From a virus: a stretch of 24,259 nucleotides of DNA. Shown piece by piece: positions 1-8,592 of the stretch. The stretch spans positions 1 through 24,259 of IMG/VR virus record IMGVR_UViG_3300047472_000453; one strand, written 5' to 3'. Under the pieces are notes generated by a model. The model did no database searches and was not told where the DNA came from. It saw only the letters and a list, made by a program, of their open reading frames with translations. Position 1 is the first letter of the stretch. Each line of letters starts with the position of its first letter. The position numbers and the translations under genes are program-made.

Positions 1-46
1 TTAGAGTTGCTGACACAGCTTCCGCTGGCGTAAGCGGATAGATCAC
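1..46 (-). CDS. Possible start of a further downstream gene (partial)
   Basis: A GTG codon 9 bases after the stop of the 278-aa gene opens a frame beginning V/M-I-Y-P-L-T-P-A-E-A that stays open to the left edge. Only about 15 codons are visible and there is no clear Shine-Dalgarno, so product and function cannot be called. It is listed because the tight spacing matches the rest of the operon. Confidence 0.3.
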   Translation of the reverse strand, partial: MIYPLTPAEAVSATL

Positions 47-55
47 GCTTTTGCG

Positions 56-892
56 TTAGCTGAGCGCGATACCAAATGTGTCCGATGCCGACTGAATGAG
101 AGCGAGCAACTTTGTCTGTGACGCTGCCTGATGGTGGATCGAAACGCCGCACGTAGCAATCCGCGCCGCGCGGATCGGACAGGGCGTGGCGCCGGAGCCG
201 ACGTTGCCGAAGATGTTGCTCGGCGTGACGCCCGTGGTCCAAGTTCCCGTCGCGGGCGCACCGAGTACGGGCGTCTTGCTGTTGACGTATAGCGCCGTCT
301 GGCGGGACGCGGTGTCACCGCAAGCAACCACAATATTCGCGCTCGTCTCCCTGAGTTGCGAGCGCGGCACCTGAATGCGGCCGTTCGCGGCGTTGCCGTA
401 GGTGGTCCACAAGCGGAGGCTGTCGGTCTGAATGTCGACGCCACCACCCAGCGGAGCGCCGGACTGGTTGAACAGGACGCCGGCCGCCGCCGTGCTGTTG
501 GGCACGAAAACCATGATGAAGGTCCAGCTTCCGCCCGTCGGATACGGCGCGACCCCGACAACCGAAGCCTTTGCAGTCTGGCTAAAATCGATCGAAGGCG
601 AGTTGATGGTCGAGCCGTTGGGCAGCACCATCGGAAAGGCCGTATCGGCCGCATTGATGACCGGGAGGCCAGTGGCATCGGTGGTGTAGATCCGGCCGGC
701 GATAACGCCGGTCACGCGATCTTTCGGCAAGCTACCGACTGTTGCGCCGGCCCAAAAGGCATCGGACAAAGCGGCGGGGTTCGCTGCGAGGGAGGCGATT
801 CCTTGGTCGAAGGTGGTGACCGGCAGGAGCGGCATGCTGGTGTCGGTCGAAGCGACGCCCTGAGAGATTAGGACGGGCGTGAGTGCGGTCAT
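56..892 (-). CDS. Tail-associated LamG-like protein, 278 aa
   Basis: The ATG at 892 is chosen because TAAGGAG lies about 8 bases upstream; the frame remains open further upstream but there it overlaps the preceding gene. After a short N-terminal region of about 120 residues, the sequence reads as alternating beta strands (SWTFIMVFVPN, LRLWTTYGNAANGR, RQTALYVNSKTP). This resembles a concanavalin A/LamG-type jelly roll like those in phage tail fibres and receptor-binding proteins. It is the last complete gene of the tail operon, 13 bases after the SGNH tail gene, which fits a distal adsorption or fibre protein. There is no signal peptide or membrane segment. The fold assignment is inference from the strand pattern; the exact family is not recognised. 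Confidence 0.7.
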   Translation of the reverse strand: MTALTPVLISQGVASTDTSMPLLPVTTFDQGIASLAANPAALSDAFWAGATVGSLPKDRVTGVIAGRIYTTDATGLPVINAADTAFPMVLPNGSTINSPSIDFSQTAKASVVGVAPYPTGGSWTFIMVFVPNSTAAAGVLFNQSGAPLGGGVDIQTDSLRLWTTYGNAANGRIQVPRSQLRETSANIVVACGDTASRQTALYVNSKTPVLGAPATGTWTTGVTPSNIFGNVGSGATPCPIRAARIATCGVSIHHQAASQTKLLALIQSASDTFGIALS

Positions 893-905
893 GGCGTGGC
901 GCTCC

Positions 906-3263
906 TTACGAAAGCAGGACGGTCTGGATGCAGGCGTATTTGTGCATAGGGGTGCCGTCCGAGCGCAGGGCGCCGACGGTGTCTCGGAGGCAGCAGCGCG
1001 GGCCGGTCGTCGGGCCGCCGTTCGCGCCGGAGATCCCCGTTCGCGCAAACTCGATCCGCTGATTTGCCCCTGTCGGCGGGGCTGATAGCGTGATCGTGAC
1101 GGTGTTCGAGCCGCTGACCGTGATCGAGCTAATTGTGACCGTGTTGCCGCTGTCTTGCAGAAACGCGATGCCATAATTGCCGGGATCGCTGACGAAGGAC
1201 GTGTCGAGGACGAGATTGCCCTCGCCGCCTGCCATCGTCGCGGTGACCGTCGATCCGGACAGGCTCGCAATCGCGCAATAGAGCATTGGTTGGGTGGTGC
1301 CGGCGGCCTTGCGCGCAATGGCTCGCCCGATCTGCTCGCCGTGCATCCGTTGCCCGTAATTGCTGAGGTGTAGCCCGGTCGGGAACGGATATTGGTACAT
1401 CGCGCCGGTGCAGACGAAGCGATCAGGGTATTGCAGCGCCAACGTCAGACAGACCGTCGGGACGTCGGTTCGCGTAAGGTTGGCCGAGGTCCAGCTTGCG
1501 GTCTGCGCGCAGACCAGCAGCACGTTGCCCGATTGCCCGGTGGTTGCCTTGATATCGGCGTCGAGGTTGCTCTGCAGGGCGAGCATCGCGGTGGTGTAAG
1601 TCGCCGGCGCGGTATTGGCGTCGGTTTCACCTTGGATCCACACGATATCAGGAACGTCGAACGGCAAGCCGAGCCGATCGGCCTTCACCTTGGCCGAATG
1701 GACCGCCCGGATCAGGTTGGCATAGGCATGCGAACCCTTCGACAGCGCGGCAATCGACTGGCTCCCAACGCCCATCGTTGCCGTGACGACGACATCGGTA
1801 GCGGCCAGCGCGCCCGGCTGGGTGAGTTGAAAGCCGATGCCCGAACATGGCGTCTCGCCGGGCTTGACGATCGACTGGCGAGCGTAGGTCGACCGAACCT
1901 CGGAGAACTCCCGGAGATCCCGCCAGCTCGCCGTGTATTCCATTGGCAGCGGCGAGCCGTTCGGGACATCTTCGGGCATCATACGCGGGCCGATCCCGAA
2001 CGTCAGCGCGCGGCCAGGACGGACGGGGAAGGTCGAGTAGACCGCGCTGCTCGGGCCATAGCCGCAGCTATTGCTCTGCCCGTAGACGAACACGCCCCGG
2101 ACCGCCGCAGCGGTCGCGGTCGTCACTTCGCTTGCCAGCGATTCCCCTTCGAAGCGGTGGGCCGTGTCGTTGATGTCGGCGACGCCGCTGTTGCTGCCCG
2201 AACTGTTCGCCCATGCCAGCGCGTTGCGCTGGTAGATGATGCTATCGCCGCTCATCCAGAAGACGTCGGGATCGGAGCCCGCGACCGAGATCAGGATATC
2301 TACGCCGCCGCTGAGCTTTGCGCGGAGCTGGCGGGTCGGGGTCGCGCCCGCGATGTAGGGGATGATCGACGGAAAGGCGGATTTCCGGTTTGCGATCAGT
2401 CCCGAGGTCGGATCGACGACGCCAGGCATTGGTCGACCGCTCGGGTCGGCGAAACCACCTGACGCGCCGTCCCCAGGAAGCAACAGCACTGTCGGCGTGT
2501 CGAGCTTTGCCGATGGCGCGGTGAGGGAGATCTGTCGGCCGGCGCCGTCGACGCCAAGAACCGGGTCGGCGCCGGTCGGCAGATCGCCGGGAAGGAGCTG
2601 CGCGGTGGCGCAATGGCGGATCGTAGTGAAAAGCGATTGGCCGCCGACACTGACGGCCTGTACGAGCCGGCCAGCACCGTCCGTGTAGAGCGTGGCGCCG
2701 GGTAGCGAAAAGTCGCCCGGCAGCAGCGTGCGCGTGACCGTTTCGCGGTTGGTCGGGTCGGTCGTCGCGAACAGGGTTCGCCCATTGGACGCCCGCGCCG
2801 AGAGCAGCCTGCCGGCCCCGTCCACCCCGACCTCGGCCGCGCCGGTGGGCAGATCGCCGTTAAGTAGGATCCCCCGGACGGTACCCTTTTGTGAGTAATC
2901 GGGCTGGCTCACCAACGACTGGACAATGCCAGCGTTAAGCGTCGTTTGCGTGTTGGCAGCGAGAATGTTCGCGCCGGCGTCGACAACTCCCTGTGCGGCT
3001 TGCGCCTTTTGATCTGCCAGCCCCGCTTTCTCCTCCGCCAACGCCGCCGCCGCATTTGCCGCATCGGTCGCGCTCGCCGCCGGCGCGCGCAGGAAGTCGT
3101 TCGTAGCGTCCAGCGTCGGCGCGTCGATCAGATCGGCGTCGAACAATTGCGCGGGATAGGATGGGCCGCGTGGGCCCGGCGTGCCGAGAGTCAGAGCCGT
3201 GCGGGTTGCGCCGTCGATGATCTCCACCCGGGTCGTGCCGCCCGGCGGGACGGGCGCGCTCAC
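906..3263 (-). CDS. Tail protein with SGNH/sialate O-acetylesterase-like domain, 785 aa
   Basis: The GTG start overlaps the preceding stop (GTGA). Layout: a short beta region and collagen-like TPGPRGP (residues 28-34); an Ala-rich helical stretch (about 62-110); degenerate repeats of about 45 residues with LLPGDLPTGA...VDGAGR (about 131-288); an SGNH esterase domain (about 385-655); and a beta-rich C-terminus. The esterase carries GQSN with the nucleophile candidate Ser397, WIQGETDA (542-549) and a C-terminal GLHLSNYG with His632, matching the block I, III and V pattern of SASA/CE6-like carbohydrate esterases. The residue three before the His is Thr629, where many SGNH enzymes have Asp, so the acid of the triad may be absent or elsewhere. 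The likely role is deacetylation of host capsule, exopolysaccharide or LPS by the virion tail. Esterase homology is strong; the substrate is unknown. Confidence 0.85.
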   Translation of the reverse strand: MSAPVPPGGTTRVEIIDGATRTALTLGTPGPRGPSYPAQLFDADLIDAPTLDATNDFLRAPAASATDAANAAAALAEEKAGLADQKAQAAQGVVDAGANILAANTQTTLNAGIVQSLVSQPDYSQKGTVRGILLNGDLPTGAAEVGVDGAGRLLSARASNGRTLFATTDPTNRETVTRTLLPGDFSLPGATLYTDGAGRLVQAVSVGGQSLFTTIRHCATAQLLPGDLPTGADPVLGVDGAGRQISLTAPSAKLDTPTVLLLPGDGASGGFADPSGRPMPGVVDPTSGLIANRKSAFPSIIPYIAGATPTRQLRAKLSGGVDILISVAGSDPDVFWMSGDSIIYQRNALAWANSSGSNSGVADINDTAHRFEGESLASEVTTATAAAVRGVFVYGQSNSCGYGPSSAVYSTFPVRPGRALTFGIGPRMMPEDVPNGSPLPMEYTASWRDLREFSEVRSTYARQSIVKPGETPCSGIGFQLTQPGALAATDVVVTATMGVGSQSIAALSKGSHAYANLIRAVHSAKVKADRLGLPFDVPDIVWIQGETDANTAPATYTTAMLALQSNLDADIKATTGQSGNVLLVCAQTASWTSANLTRTDVPTVCLTLALQYPDRFVCTGAMYQYPFPTGLHLSNYGQRMHGEQIGRAIARKAAGTTQPMLYCAIASLSGSTVTATMAGGEGNLVLDTSFVSDPGNYGIAFLQDSGNTVTISSITVSGSNTVTITLSAPPTGANQRIEFARTGISGANGGPTTGPRCCLRDTVGALRSDGTPMHKYACIQTVLLS
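2400..2873 (-). repeat. Degenerate ~45-residue tandem repeats inside the SGNH tail protein
   Basis: Three clear units and one degenerate unit occur in residues 131-288. Each starts with LLNGDLPTG, LLPGDFSLPG, LLPGDLPTG or LLPGDGASG. In the first three, VDGAGR or TDGAGR follows about 14-16 residues later; the last has ADPSGR. The first two units also share a tail of the type LFATT/LFTTI. The repeats separate the helical N-terminus from the esterase and may form a stalk. Confidence 0.7.
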
Positions 3264-3592
3264 AAGGTCACCGGGGCGGTGAACAGCACGCGGACCGTGC
3301 CGGTCGCACTGGTGAAATCGCCGTTGGCGTCGCGATAGCGTATGTCCCAGGTCCAGTAACCGGGATCGAAATCGGCCGTCTCGATGCGCAAATTGTAGCG
3401 GCCGGGATATTGGGCCTGATCGAGTGGCTCGACCGCCAGATCGATGCGGCGGCTCTCGTCGGGGCTCAGCAGGCTGCTGGCGACGCTGATTTGCGCGTCG
3501 TCGAGGATCACCGGTGCGCCGTCCGATCCCTCGAATGTGCATTCGGCATAGAAGGTGTCGCCCACCTTGGTCGAATAAAGGGCTGCGGCCAT
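3260..3592 (-). CDS. Small beta-rich tail/baseplate protein, 110 aa
   Basis: The ATG at 3592 has a near-perfect AAAGGAGG about 7 bases upstream. The protein (VGDTFYAECTFEGSDGAP..., YPGRYNLRIETADFDPGYW) reads as a compact beta-sandwich resembling the N-terminal attachment domains of phage baseplate or fibre proteins. It is placed between the hub/tip protein and the SGNH fibre, and its stop overlaps the GTG of the SGNH gene, so translation is probably coupled. An adaptor role joining the fibre to the tip is an inference from position and fold pattern; no enzymatic motif is visible. Confidence 0.7.
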   Translation of the reverse strand: MAAALYSTKVGDTFYAECTFEGSDGAPVILDDAQISVASSLLSPDESRRIDLAVEPLDQAQYPGRYNLRIETADFDPGYWTWDIRYRDANGDFTSATGTVRVLFTAPVTL

Positions 3593-3616
3593 GCGCGGGC
3601 CTCCTTTCAGGCTGGG

Positions 3617-6600
3617 TCAGGACAGGAAGGGCTGCAAATATCCCCGGATACCGCCGGGCGTGCCGGTGGCGTTGGTGAGGGACACCTGAAAGTTGAGCAG
3701 CAGCCGGGCGCCGCTCGTATTGGTGTAGGTGCCATCGACGGAAAGGGTTTCCGTGTCGCCGTGGCCGATGATCAGATTATCGGTGTAGCTGCCGCTCATG
3801 GCCGAGAAGGTCACATCGTCGGTCGAATAGAACGCCGTGAGCGTCATATTCGGCGAGCCTCCGACGGCGGTGACATCCGCCTCCGCATGGAGCGTTACGG
3901 TCGATCCGGCGGGAAGGACGACGGTTCCGGTATAGTCCGTCGTGCCGGTACTCCCCAGCATTGTCGGTGCGTAGGGCGTGGTGCCGGGCGAGCCGTTGTC
4001 GCCGCTGATCCGCTGCGGGGACGACCAGCTGCCGATCAGAACGCCATTGCGTTGGGTCGAGGTCGATTGCCATACCGGATCGCTGCCGGCGGGAATGCCG
4101 TCATACCAGCCTGTCGGCACGCCACCGCCGGTGGGGGGGGCGGGGGCGGAGGTCGATCGCATGAAGATTTGCTGCTGATATTGCCCGTCAGTGCCGTTGG
4201 CGCCGTTCGATCCGGCGGCACCCGCGATCGATTTGGCGATGTTGAATATCTTGTCGTGATCGACGCCGGCCCAGGTGGCGCGGAGCGTCGCCGTCCCCTG
4301 GCTCGCCGCCATCGCGCCGACCGAATAGACGCCGGCGCTGTCGATCGCGATCGTGACGCCGCTGGACGATGCCACGCTCCAGGTCACCCCGCTGGTCAAC
4401 AACGTCGCGCCATGGAACAGCAGCATGCTGCCCGATGCGCCCGCGAACGATGCGACATTGCCGCTGCTGTCCGCCGCGATCGTCGCGCTCTCGTTGGTCA
4501 GGATCGCGGCAAACGTGTCGGTGCCGTCCTTGAGGCGGACGATGGTTTCGGTATCGCTGAGCGCGCCCGATGTCGCGGTGACGATCGCATAGGCCGCGGT
4601 CGAAAAGTCCCCGATCGCCAGCGTCCGTGTGTTGCCCGATCCACCGAGCGTGGCCGCTCCGAGACTGCTGTTCGACGCATCGTAGAGTGTGGCCGTGAAG
4701 CTCGCCGTGCCGGACACGTTCTGGAGCTGCGCTGTCAATGTGATCGTCTGGCCCGGCGGCGCTGCGCTGCCCGCGCCGTCATAGGTGAAGGTCTGCGCGG
4801 TCGAGGATAATGTGAGGAGTGGGGCTGAAATGCCGGGAATACCGGTGCCGGCGAAGGTCAGGTTGGTGATCTTGCCGCCCACGCCCTTGAATGCGGTATC
4901 GAGATAGAGCTGGAGCGACGGGCCGACACCTGCCGTCGTGTGCCGGACCATCCCGTTCTGCAGCCAGGTGACGGACGTGCCATCGTAGCGGACCATGAAC
5001 ATGTCGCCGGCGGCATAGCTGAACGGGCCGGCAATCGCGGCGCCGCTCGCATAGACCGCAGCACTCGCGCCGGTATCGGCCAGCCATGCGAAATCGATCG
5101 AGGCATAATCATCGTCGGTCGCGGGATCCGCATTGAGGCCGACGATGACGCCCGACGTCGTGTCGAGCGGCTGGAAACCACAGAAGCACCCGCCGATGAA
5201 ACTCTCCTGGCTCACGACCGAGGCATCGCCCCAGGCATTGGCACCGGTGATCTTTGTGACCGTCCGGCCATCGACGAAGCAATTGGCGCGGTTGATGAGG
5301 GTGAACCCGCCGAGTGCGCCGGTGCCGATCGTGACGTTCGGCGAAAGCTGCGCGGTAAGGGGCGAGACGTCGGCGAGGTCCTCGATCGCGCGCCCGAAAA
5401 CATTATACGACAGAAGCTTGACGTACATCGTCGATCCCAGCGCGAGCGCGCCATAAGCGTAATGGAACACCGCCTCGTCGAGCCGCGCGAACGTCTCGCC
5501 ACCCGCATGCGCCGCGATCGTGGTGCCGTAGAGGCCACGTCGCAAAGTGCTCAGATCGTAATGGTTGGGCGGCCCCGAAAGCAAAGTCGCCGTCTGATAG
5601 CTGACCAGTTCGGTGCCGATGATGCACAAGGTCGATCCGACATCGGCATTGCTGGCGGTCGTGCCCAACAATTGACCCGCGCTCTCCGTCAGATCGACCG
5701 ACAGCGTGTTCGCCGTGTCCGGATCGGCATGGCTGGCGAGGGGGGCGCCTGCTACGCCAATCCGCGCCGGCGCCGTGATCGCGCCGATCCGTTGATATTC
5801 GTGACCGTCGGCGCTGACCCACACTTCGCAACCGCCCCAATTCGAGTTGGTCGAAGCGGCGGCAATCCAGATTTCGGGTGCGCCGCCGGTCAGCGAGGTC
5901 GGCGCGTTGATCAACAGCGCCGTCGAGACCGATCCGGCGGTAACGTCCAGATTGGGGACATAACCCGATCCCGAATGGGCATTATACTGCGCGGCCGAGG
6001 CGACGCCGATATCCATACCGATTGCGGTGATGGCGAGGTTGCCATCCTCATCCTCGTCGATCCCGGTGATGCGCACCTGCTTGCGGTTCAGGCGCAATTC
6101 GTCGGTCGTGGTGGTAAGGGTGACGGTGTCGATCATCGGCTCGAGCCGCGCGAAATTCCATGGCAGGGTGAAGCTGTAGGTCTCGCGCATGTAGAGCGTG
6201 CGCTGGAGCAGCAATTGCGCCGCAGTCTGCGCAATCGCCGCGTCGCAGATGCTGTGGAGCGTGGTCGGATCCTGCTTGCGCCGGCCATATTGGACGATGT
6301 TGGCGAGATCCTGCGCGGGCGCGATCGCGGTGTTGTACTGGTTGGCGCGGTCGAGATATTCGACCTGGACCATATTGTAGGCGTCGGTCTGGTCAACGAT
6401 CTCCAGCTTTACCGGCTTGCCGTCGTCGGGGATGAGATCATCCTCGGTCAGATCGTAGCGCGGGGTCAGATCGGGGGACCAGCTGACGCCGTTGGCGCTG
6501 GCAGGGGCGTCGCCATAGCTGGCGATCTTGAGCTGCCCTTCGGACCAGACGGCTTCCGAATTGGTCGCTGTCATGATCTCGCTCAGGAAATCAGACGCCT

Positions 6601-7273
6601 GGCGCTGGCTGTCGATCACCGGCGACAGCAGCAGATTGTTGGCGCGGCAGGCGTGCGACCAGTCGGTGAGGTCGCCGATCAGCCCCGCCGGCCAGCCAGG
6701 AACGCCGGCGTTGCTGTTGGTCAGGAAATCGCTGACGATGTCTTTGGGATCGGCATCGTGGACGCTCCCGCCAAGCTGGACCGCGAAATCGACCTCGAAG
6801 CTGTGATTGGGCAAAGTGGCGTTGTCGCCGAGCGCATAATCCTGCGCATAGACGTAAGCGATCCCGCTATAGTTCAGGGCTTGGGGTGCGAATTGGCTGG
6901 CCAGATAGCCCCACGCCGACTGCGCCTGTGCGCCGTTGGCGAGGCTCAGCCCGGCATCGGCGAGCGCGGTCGCGCCGGAGAAGGTCGATTTGTCGCGATA
7001 GACGGTGTTGATGCCGCCGATCTGCCCTTCGCCGAGCGCGAGGATCACAGAGGCGGTATAGCTGTAATCGGTCGTGCTGCCGCTCCCGCCCAGCCCCTTG
7101 CCGCCGGCCTGCTTGCTCTTCTGCGCGATCGCCTTGAAGCCGCCATACCAAATGAGGTTGCACTTCACCCGCCCCCGCCCCCAACCGATCGTCAGCGGCA
7201 CGCCGAGCGTGGAGGATTGAACGCTGATCTGGTTGAGCTTGGTCGGCCCGGTCGAGGCTGGCTTTCCGCCCAT
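3617..7273 (-). CDS. Tail hub/tip attachment protein (Phage-tail_3 type), 1218 aa
   Basis: The ATG at 7273 is preceded by CAGGAG. The N-terminal ~440 residues are typical of the putative tail proteins of alphaproteobacterial phages that follow an NlpC/P60 gene: a Gly-rich loop (57-65), then the region around MVQVEYLDRANQYN (301-314) and NFARLEPMIDTVTL (373-386) characteristic of the Phage-tail_3 family. Next come hub-like beta domains (450-650), a jelly-roll/SPRY-like domain (about 655-810, with MVRYDGTSVTWLQNG), Ig-like beta domains (815-1010), a short collagen-like linker (GAAGSNGANGTDG, 1018-1030) and a C-terminal beta region. It occupies the position of GTA gene g15 and of lambda J, but I see no TIM-barrel segment like that of the GTA protein. 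It probably forms the tip and binds fibres. Homology to the family is sure; the C-terminal domain names are inferred. Confidence 0.88.
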   Translation of the reverse strand: MGGKPASTGPTKLNQISVQSSTLGVPLTIGWGRGRVKCNLIWYGGFKAIAQKSKQAGGKGLGGSGSTTDYSYTASVILALGEGQIGGINTVYRDKSTFSGATALADAGLSLANGAQAQSAWGYLASQFAPQALNYSGIAYVYAQDYALGDNATLPNHSFEVDFAVQLGGSVHDADPKDIVSDFLTNSNAGVPGWPAGLIGDLTDWSHACRANNLLLSPVIDSQRQASDFLSEIMTATNSEAVWSEGQLKIASYGDAPASANGVSWSPDLTPRYDLTEDDLIPDDGKPVKLEIVDQTDAYNMVQVEYLDRANQYNTAIAPAQDLANIVQYGRRKQDPTTLHSICDAAIAQTAAQLLLQRTLYMRETYSFTLPWNFARLEPMIDTVTLTTTTDELRLNRKQVRITGIDEDEDGNLAITAIGMDIGVASAAQYNAHSGSGYVPNLDVTAGSVSTALLINAPTSLTGGAPEIWIAAASTNSNWGGCEVWVSADGHEYQRIGAITAPARIGVAGAPLASHADPDTANTLSVDLTESAGQLLGTTASNADVGSTLCIIGTELVSYQTATLLSGPPNHYDLSTLRRGLYGTTIAAHAGGETFARLDEAVFHYAYGALALGSTMYVKLLSYNVFGRAIEDLADVSPLTAQLSPNVTIGTGALGGFTLINRANCFVDGRTVTKITGANAWGDASVVSQESFIGGCFCGFQPLDTTSGVIVGLNADPATDDDYASIDFAWLADTGASAAVYASGAAIAGPFSYAAGDMFMVRYDGTSVTWLQNGMVRHTTAGVGPSLQLYLDTAFKGVGGKITNLTFAGTGIPGISAPLLTLSSTAQTFTYDGAGSAAPPGQTITLTAQLQNVSGTASFTATLYDASNSSLGAATLGGSGNTRTLAIGDFSTAAYAIVTATSGALSDTETIVRLKDGTDTFAAILTNESATIAADSSGNVASFAGASGSMLLFHGATLLTSGVTWSVASSSGVTIAIDSAGVYSVGAMAASQGTATLRATWAGVDHDKIFNIAKSIAGAAGSNGANGTDGQYQQQIFMRSTSAPAPPTGGGVPTGWYDGIPAGSDPVWQSTSTQRNGVLIGSWSSPQRISGDNGSPGTTPYAPTMLGSTGTTDYTGTVVLPAGSTVTLHAEADVTAVGGSPNMTLTAFYSTDDVTFSAMSGSYTDNLIIGHGDTETLSVDGTYTNTSGARLLLNFQVSLTNATGTPGGIRGYLQPFLS

Positions 7274-7292
7274 ATGAGGCTCCTGTTTGCCT

Positions 7293-7316
7293 CCCTCTCC
7301 CCTTCAGGGGAGAGGG
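7293..7316. repeat. Perfect intergenic hairpin, 10-bp stem
   Basis: The arms CCCTCTCCCC (7293-7302) and GGGGAGAGGG (7307-7316) pair perfectly around the loop TTCA. It sits just after the stop of the NlpC/P60 gene and before the ribosome binding site of the tail hub gene. No T-run follows on either strand, so it is more likely an mRNA-stabilising or processing stem, or a dispersed palindrome, than a terminator. Confidence 0.75.
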
Positions 7317-7318
7317 CT

Positions 7319-7738
7319 TCAGAACAAAGTGAAAAACTTGACCGGGCGGCTCGCCAGTTCGCTGTCGCGATCCATGTCCCCGCGGCACACGCCCCCACCC
7401 CGGATCACCGCGTGGATCACCAGGGGAGCGTCGAGCACGATCGCGCCATGGCTGTAGCAGCGCCCATATTTCCAGATCGCGAAATCGCCCGGGCCGATCG
7501 CGTCGCGCGCAATCTCGCGCGCATAAAGCCGGACCCAGCCGAGGAACTGCTCCTCGTCGCGGTGGAGCATCCATTGCGGCGTATAATCGGGCGCGATGTG
7601 GGGGATCAGCCCCGCCGCCTCATACACCGCCGCCGGGAATTGCGCGCAATCGACCCCCACACCCCTGACCCGCGCCTGCGGATGATAGGGCGTCCGCTCC
7701 CAGCGCAACGCCTCGGCCACCACCACATCGCGGGTCAC
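7319..7738 (-). CDS. NlpC/P60-like tail peptidase, 139 aa
   Basis: The GTG start overlaps the DUF2163 stop (GTGA). The protein matches small NlpC/P60 cysteine peptidases of phage tails and GTA g14: the catalytic Cys31 in VDCAQFPAAVYEAAG at the head of a helix, His97 in YSHGAIV, and a third polar residue His109 in VIHAVI. The order Cys, His, His fits the family triad. Such tip-associated enzymes cleave peptidoglycan cross-links during DNA entry in the periplasm. Placement between DUF2163 and the hub/tip protein is the GTA g13-g14-g15 order. No signal peptide is present, as expected for a virion component. Confidence 0.9.
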   Translation of the reverse strand: MTRDVVVAEALRWERTPYHPQARVRGVGVDCAQFPAAVYEAAGLIPHIAPDYTPQWMLHRDEEQFLGWVRLYAREIARDAIGPGDFAIWKYGRCYSHGAIVLDAPLVIHAVIRGGGVCRGDMDRDSELASRPVKFFTLF

Positions 7739-8592
7739 AGCACGGTCTCGGGCACCGGGCAGTAGGGCGTGCCCTTGAAGCGGGCGATATTGTTGAACCG
7801 GCTGGCGCAGGTGGCGCTGGTCAGGTCGCAGCCTTTGTAGGCCGTGAAGCTGTCGCCGGCCGCCAACGGTGCCGGCAAGGGGCTGATCAGCCCGAAATTG
7901 CCCGCCGTGTCGTTGGACTTCACCGTGCGGGCGATGCCGCTATTGGCGCCCGACGTGAATGTCACCCGGCCTTGTGCGAACTCTCCGGCATGGCCGGTGA
8001 GATTGCTCGCGAACGCCGCATGGCTCGGCGCGCTGGATACGGTTCCGCCTGACGCGAAGCTGTCTGCGTTCAGCCCGCACCCGCTGTCATAGACCGTATG
8101 CAGGCAGGCCGTCTGATAGAGATTGGGCGGCACGTTGACGTTGAGCAGGATCATCCAGCTCGACACGGTCAGCTCGACCGACGAGCCCGCAATCGCGCCG
8201 ACCGAGGTCACCCGCCCGGCGAAGCGCAGCAACGTGCCGGTCACCGGGCTCGTCCAGTCGGGCAGGAAAGCGCGCTCCAGCCGCACGGTCGCGCCGTCGA
8301 GCCCGCGGCCGGCGATGAATGGGATGATCGGGGTGCCGTTGATACGATCGTCGACATTGGCGGTGATCGTCATCGTCAGCGTGCCGACCTCGAGCCCGAT
8401 CTTCTCCGATATCGATCCGCGATCGATTGCCGGCCCGAGTATGTAGGGGGTGCCGTTAGCGGTGAGCGGGATATCCGCGCCCGACCAGCGGACCACCGCG
8501 CCGCCCGACAAAGTGAGCGTCCACAGATCCGCCATCTGGAAATCGGCGCCGCTGTCGAGCAACGTCGCCAGCGCGGGCGAGGCGGCCTTCAC
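7735..8592 (-). CDS. DUF2163 tail hub/baseplate protein, 285 aa
   Basis: The GTG at 8592 overlaps the stop of the DUF2460 gene (GTGA) and gives an N-terminus M-K-A-A-S-P-A-L-A typical of the family. The body is beta-rich. The C-terminus has the hallmark Cys-containing pattern: CLHTVYDSGCG, then KGCDLTSATCASRFNN followed by RFKGTPYCPVPE, typical of DUF2163/phage BR0599 proteins. The homologue in Rhodobacter GTA (g13) is a hub protein between the distal tail ring and the tip. The clustered cysteines may bind iron or form disulfides, an inference from family knowledge. Downstream translation is coupled to the peptidase gene. Confidence 0.9.
   Translation of the reverse strand: MKAASPALATLLDSGADFQMADLWTLTLSGGAVVRWSGADIPLTANGTPYILGPAIDRGSISEKIGLEVGTLTMTITANVDDRINGTPIIPFIAGRGLDGATVRLERAFLPDWTSPVTGTLLRFAGRVTSVGAIAGSSVELTVSSWMILLNVNVPPNLYQTACLHTVYDSGCGLNADSFASGGTVSSAPSHAAFASNLTGHAGEFAQGRVTFTSGANSGIARTVKSNDTAGNFGLISPLPAPLAAGDSFTAYKGCDLTSATCASRFNNIARFKGTPYCPVPETVL

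Noticed and set aside
906-3542. Longer version of the SGNH tail protein starting at 3542
   Set aside because: The extra 93 residues are Arg-rich shadow sequence lying in the 110-aa gene. The GTGA overlap at 3263 gives a normal start.
3410-4810. Plus-strand open frame of 466 codons
   Set aside because: Composition is that of an antisense shadow (Arg/Gly/Ala-rich, no motif), and it overlaps two convincing minus-strand genes.
4940-7765. Very long plus-strand open frame (941 codons) opposite the tail hub and peptidase genes
   Set aside because: It is Arg/Gly/Asp-rich with no recognisable domain and runs antisense through several well-supported tail genes. High GC makes such antisense open frames common.
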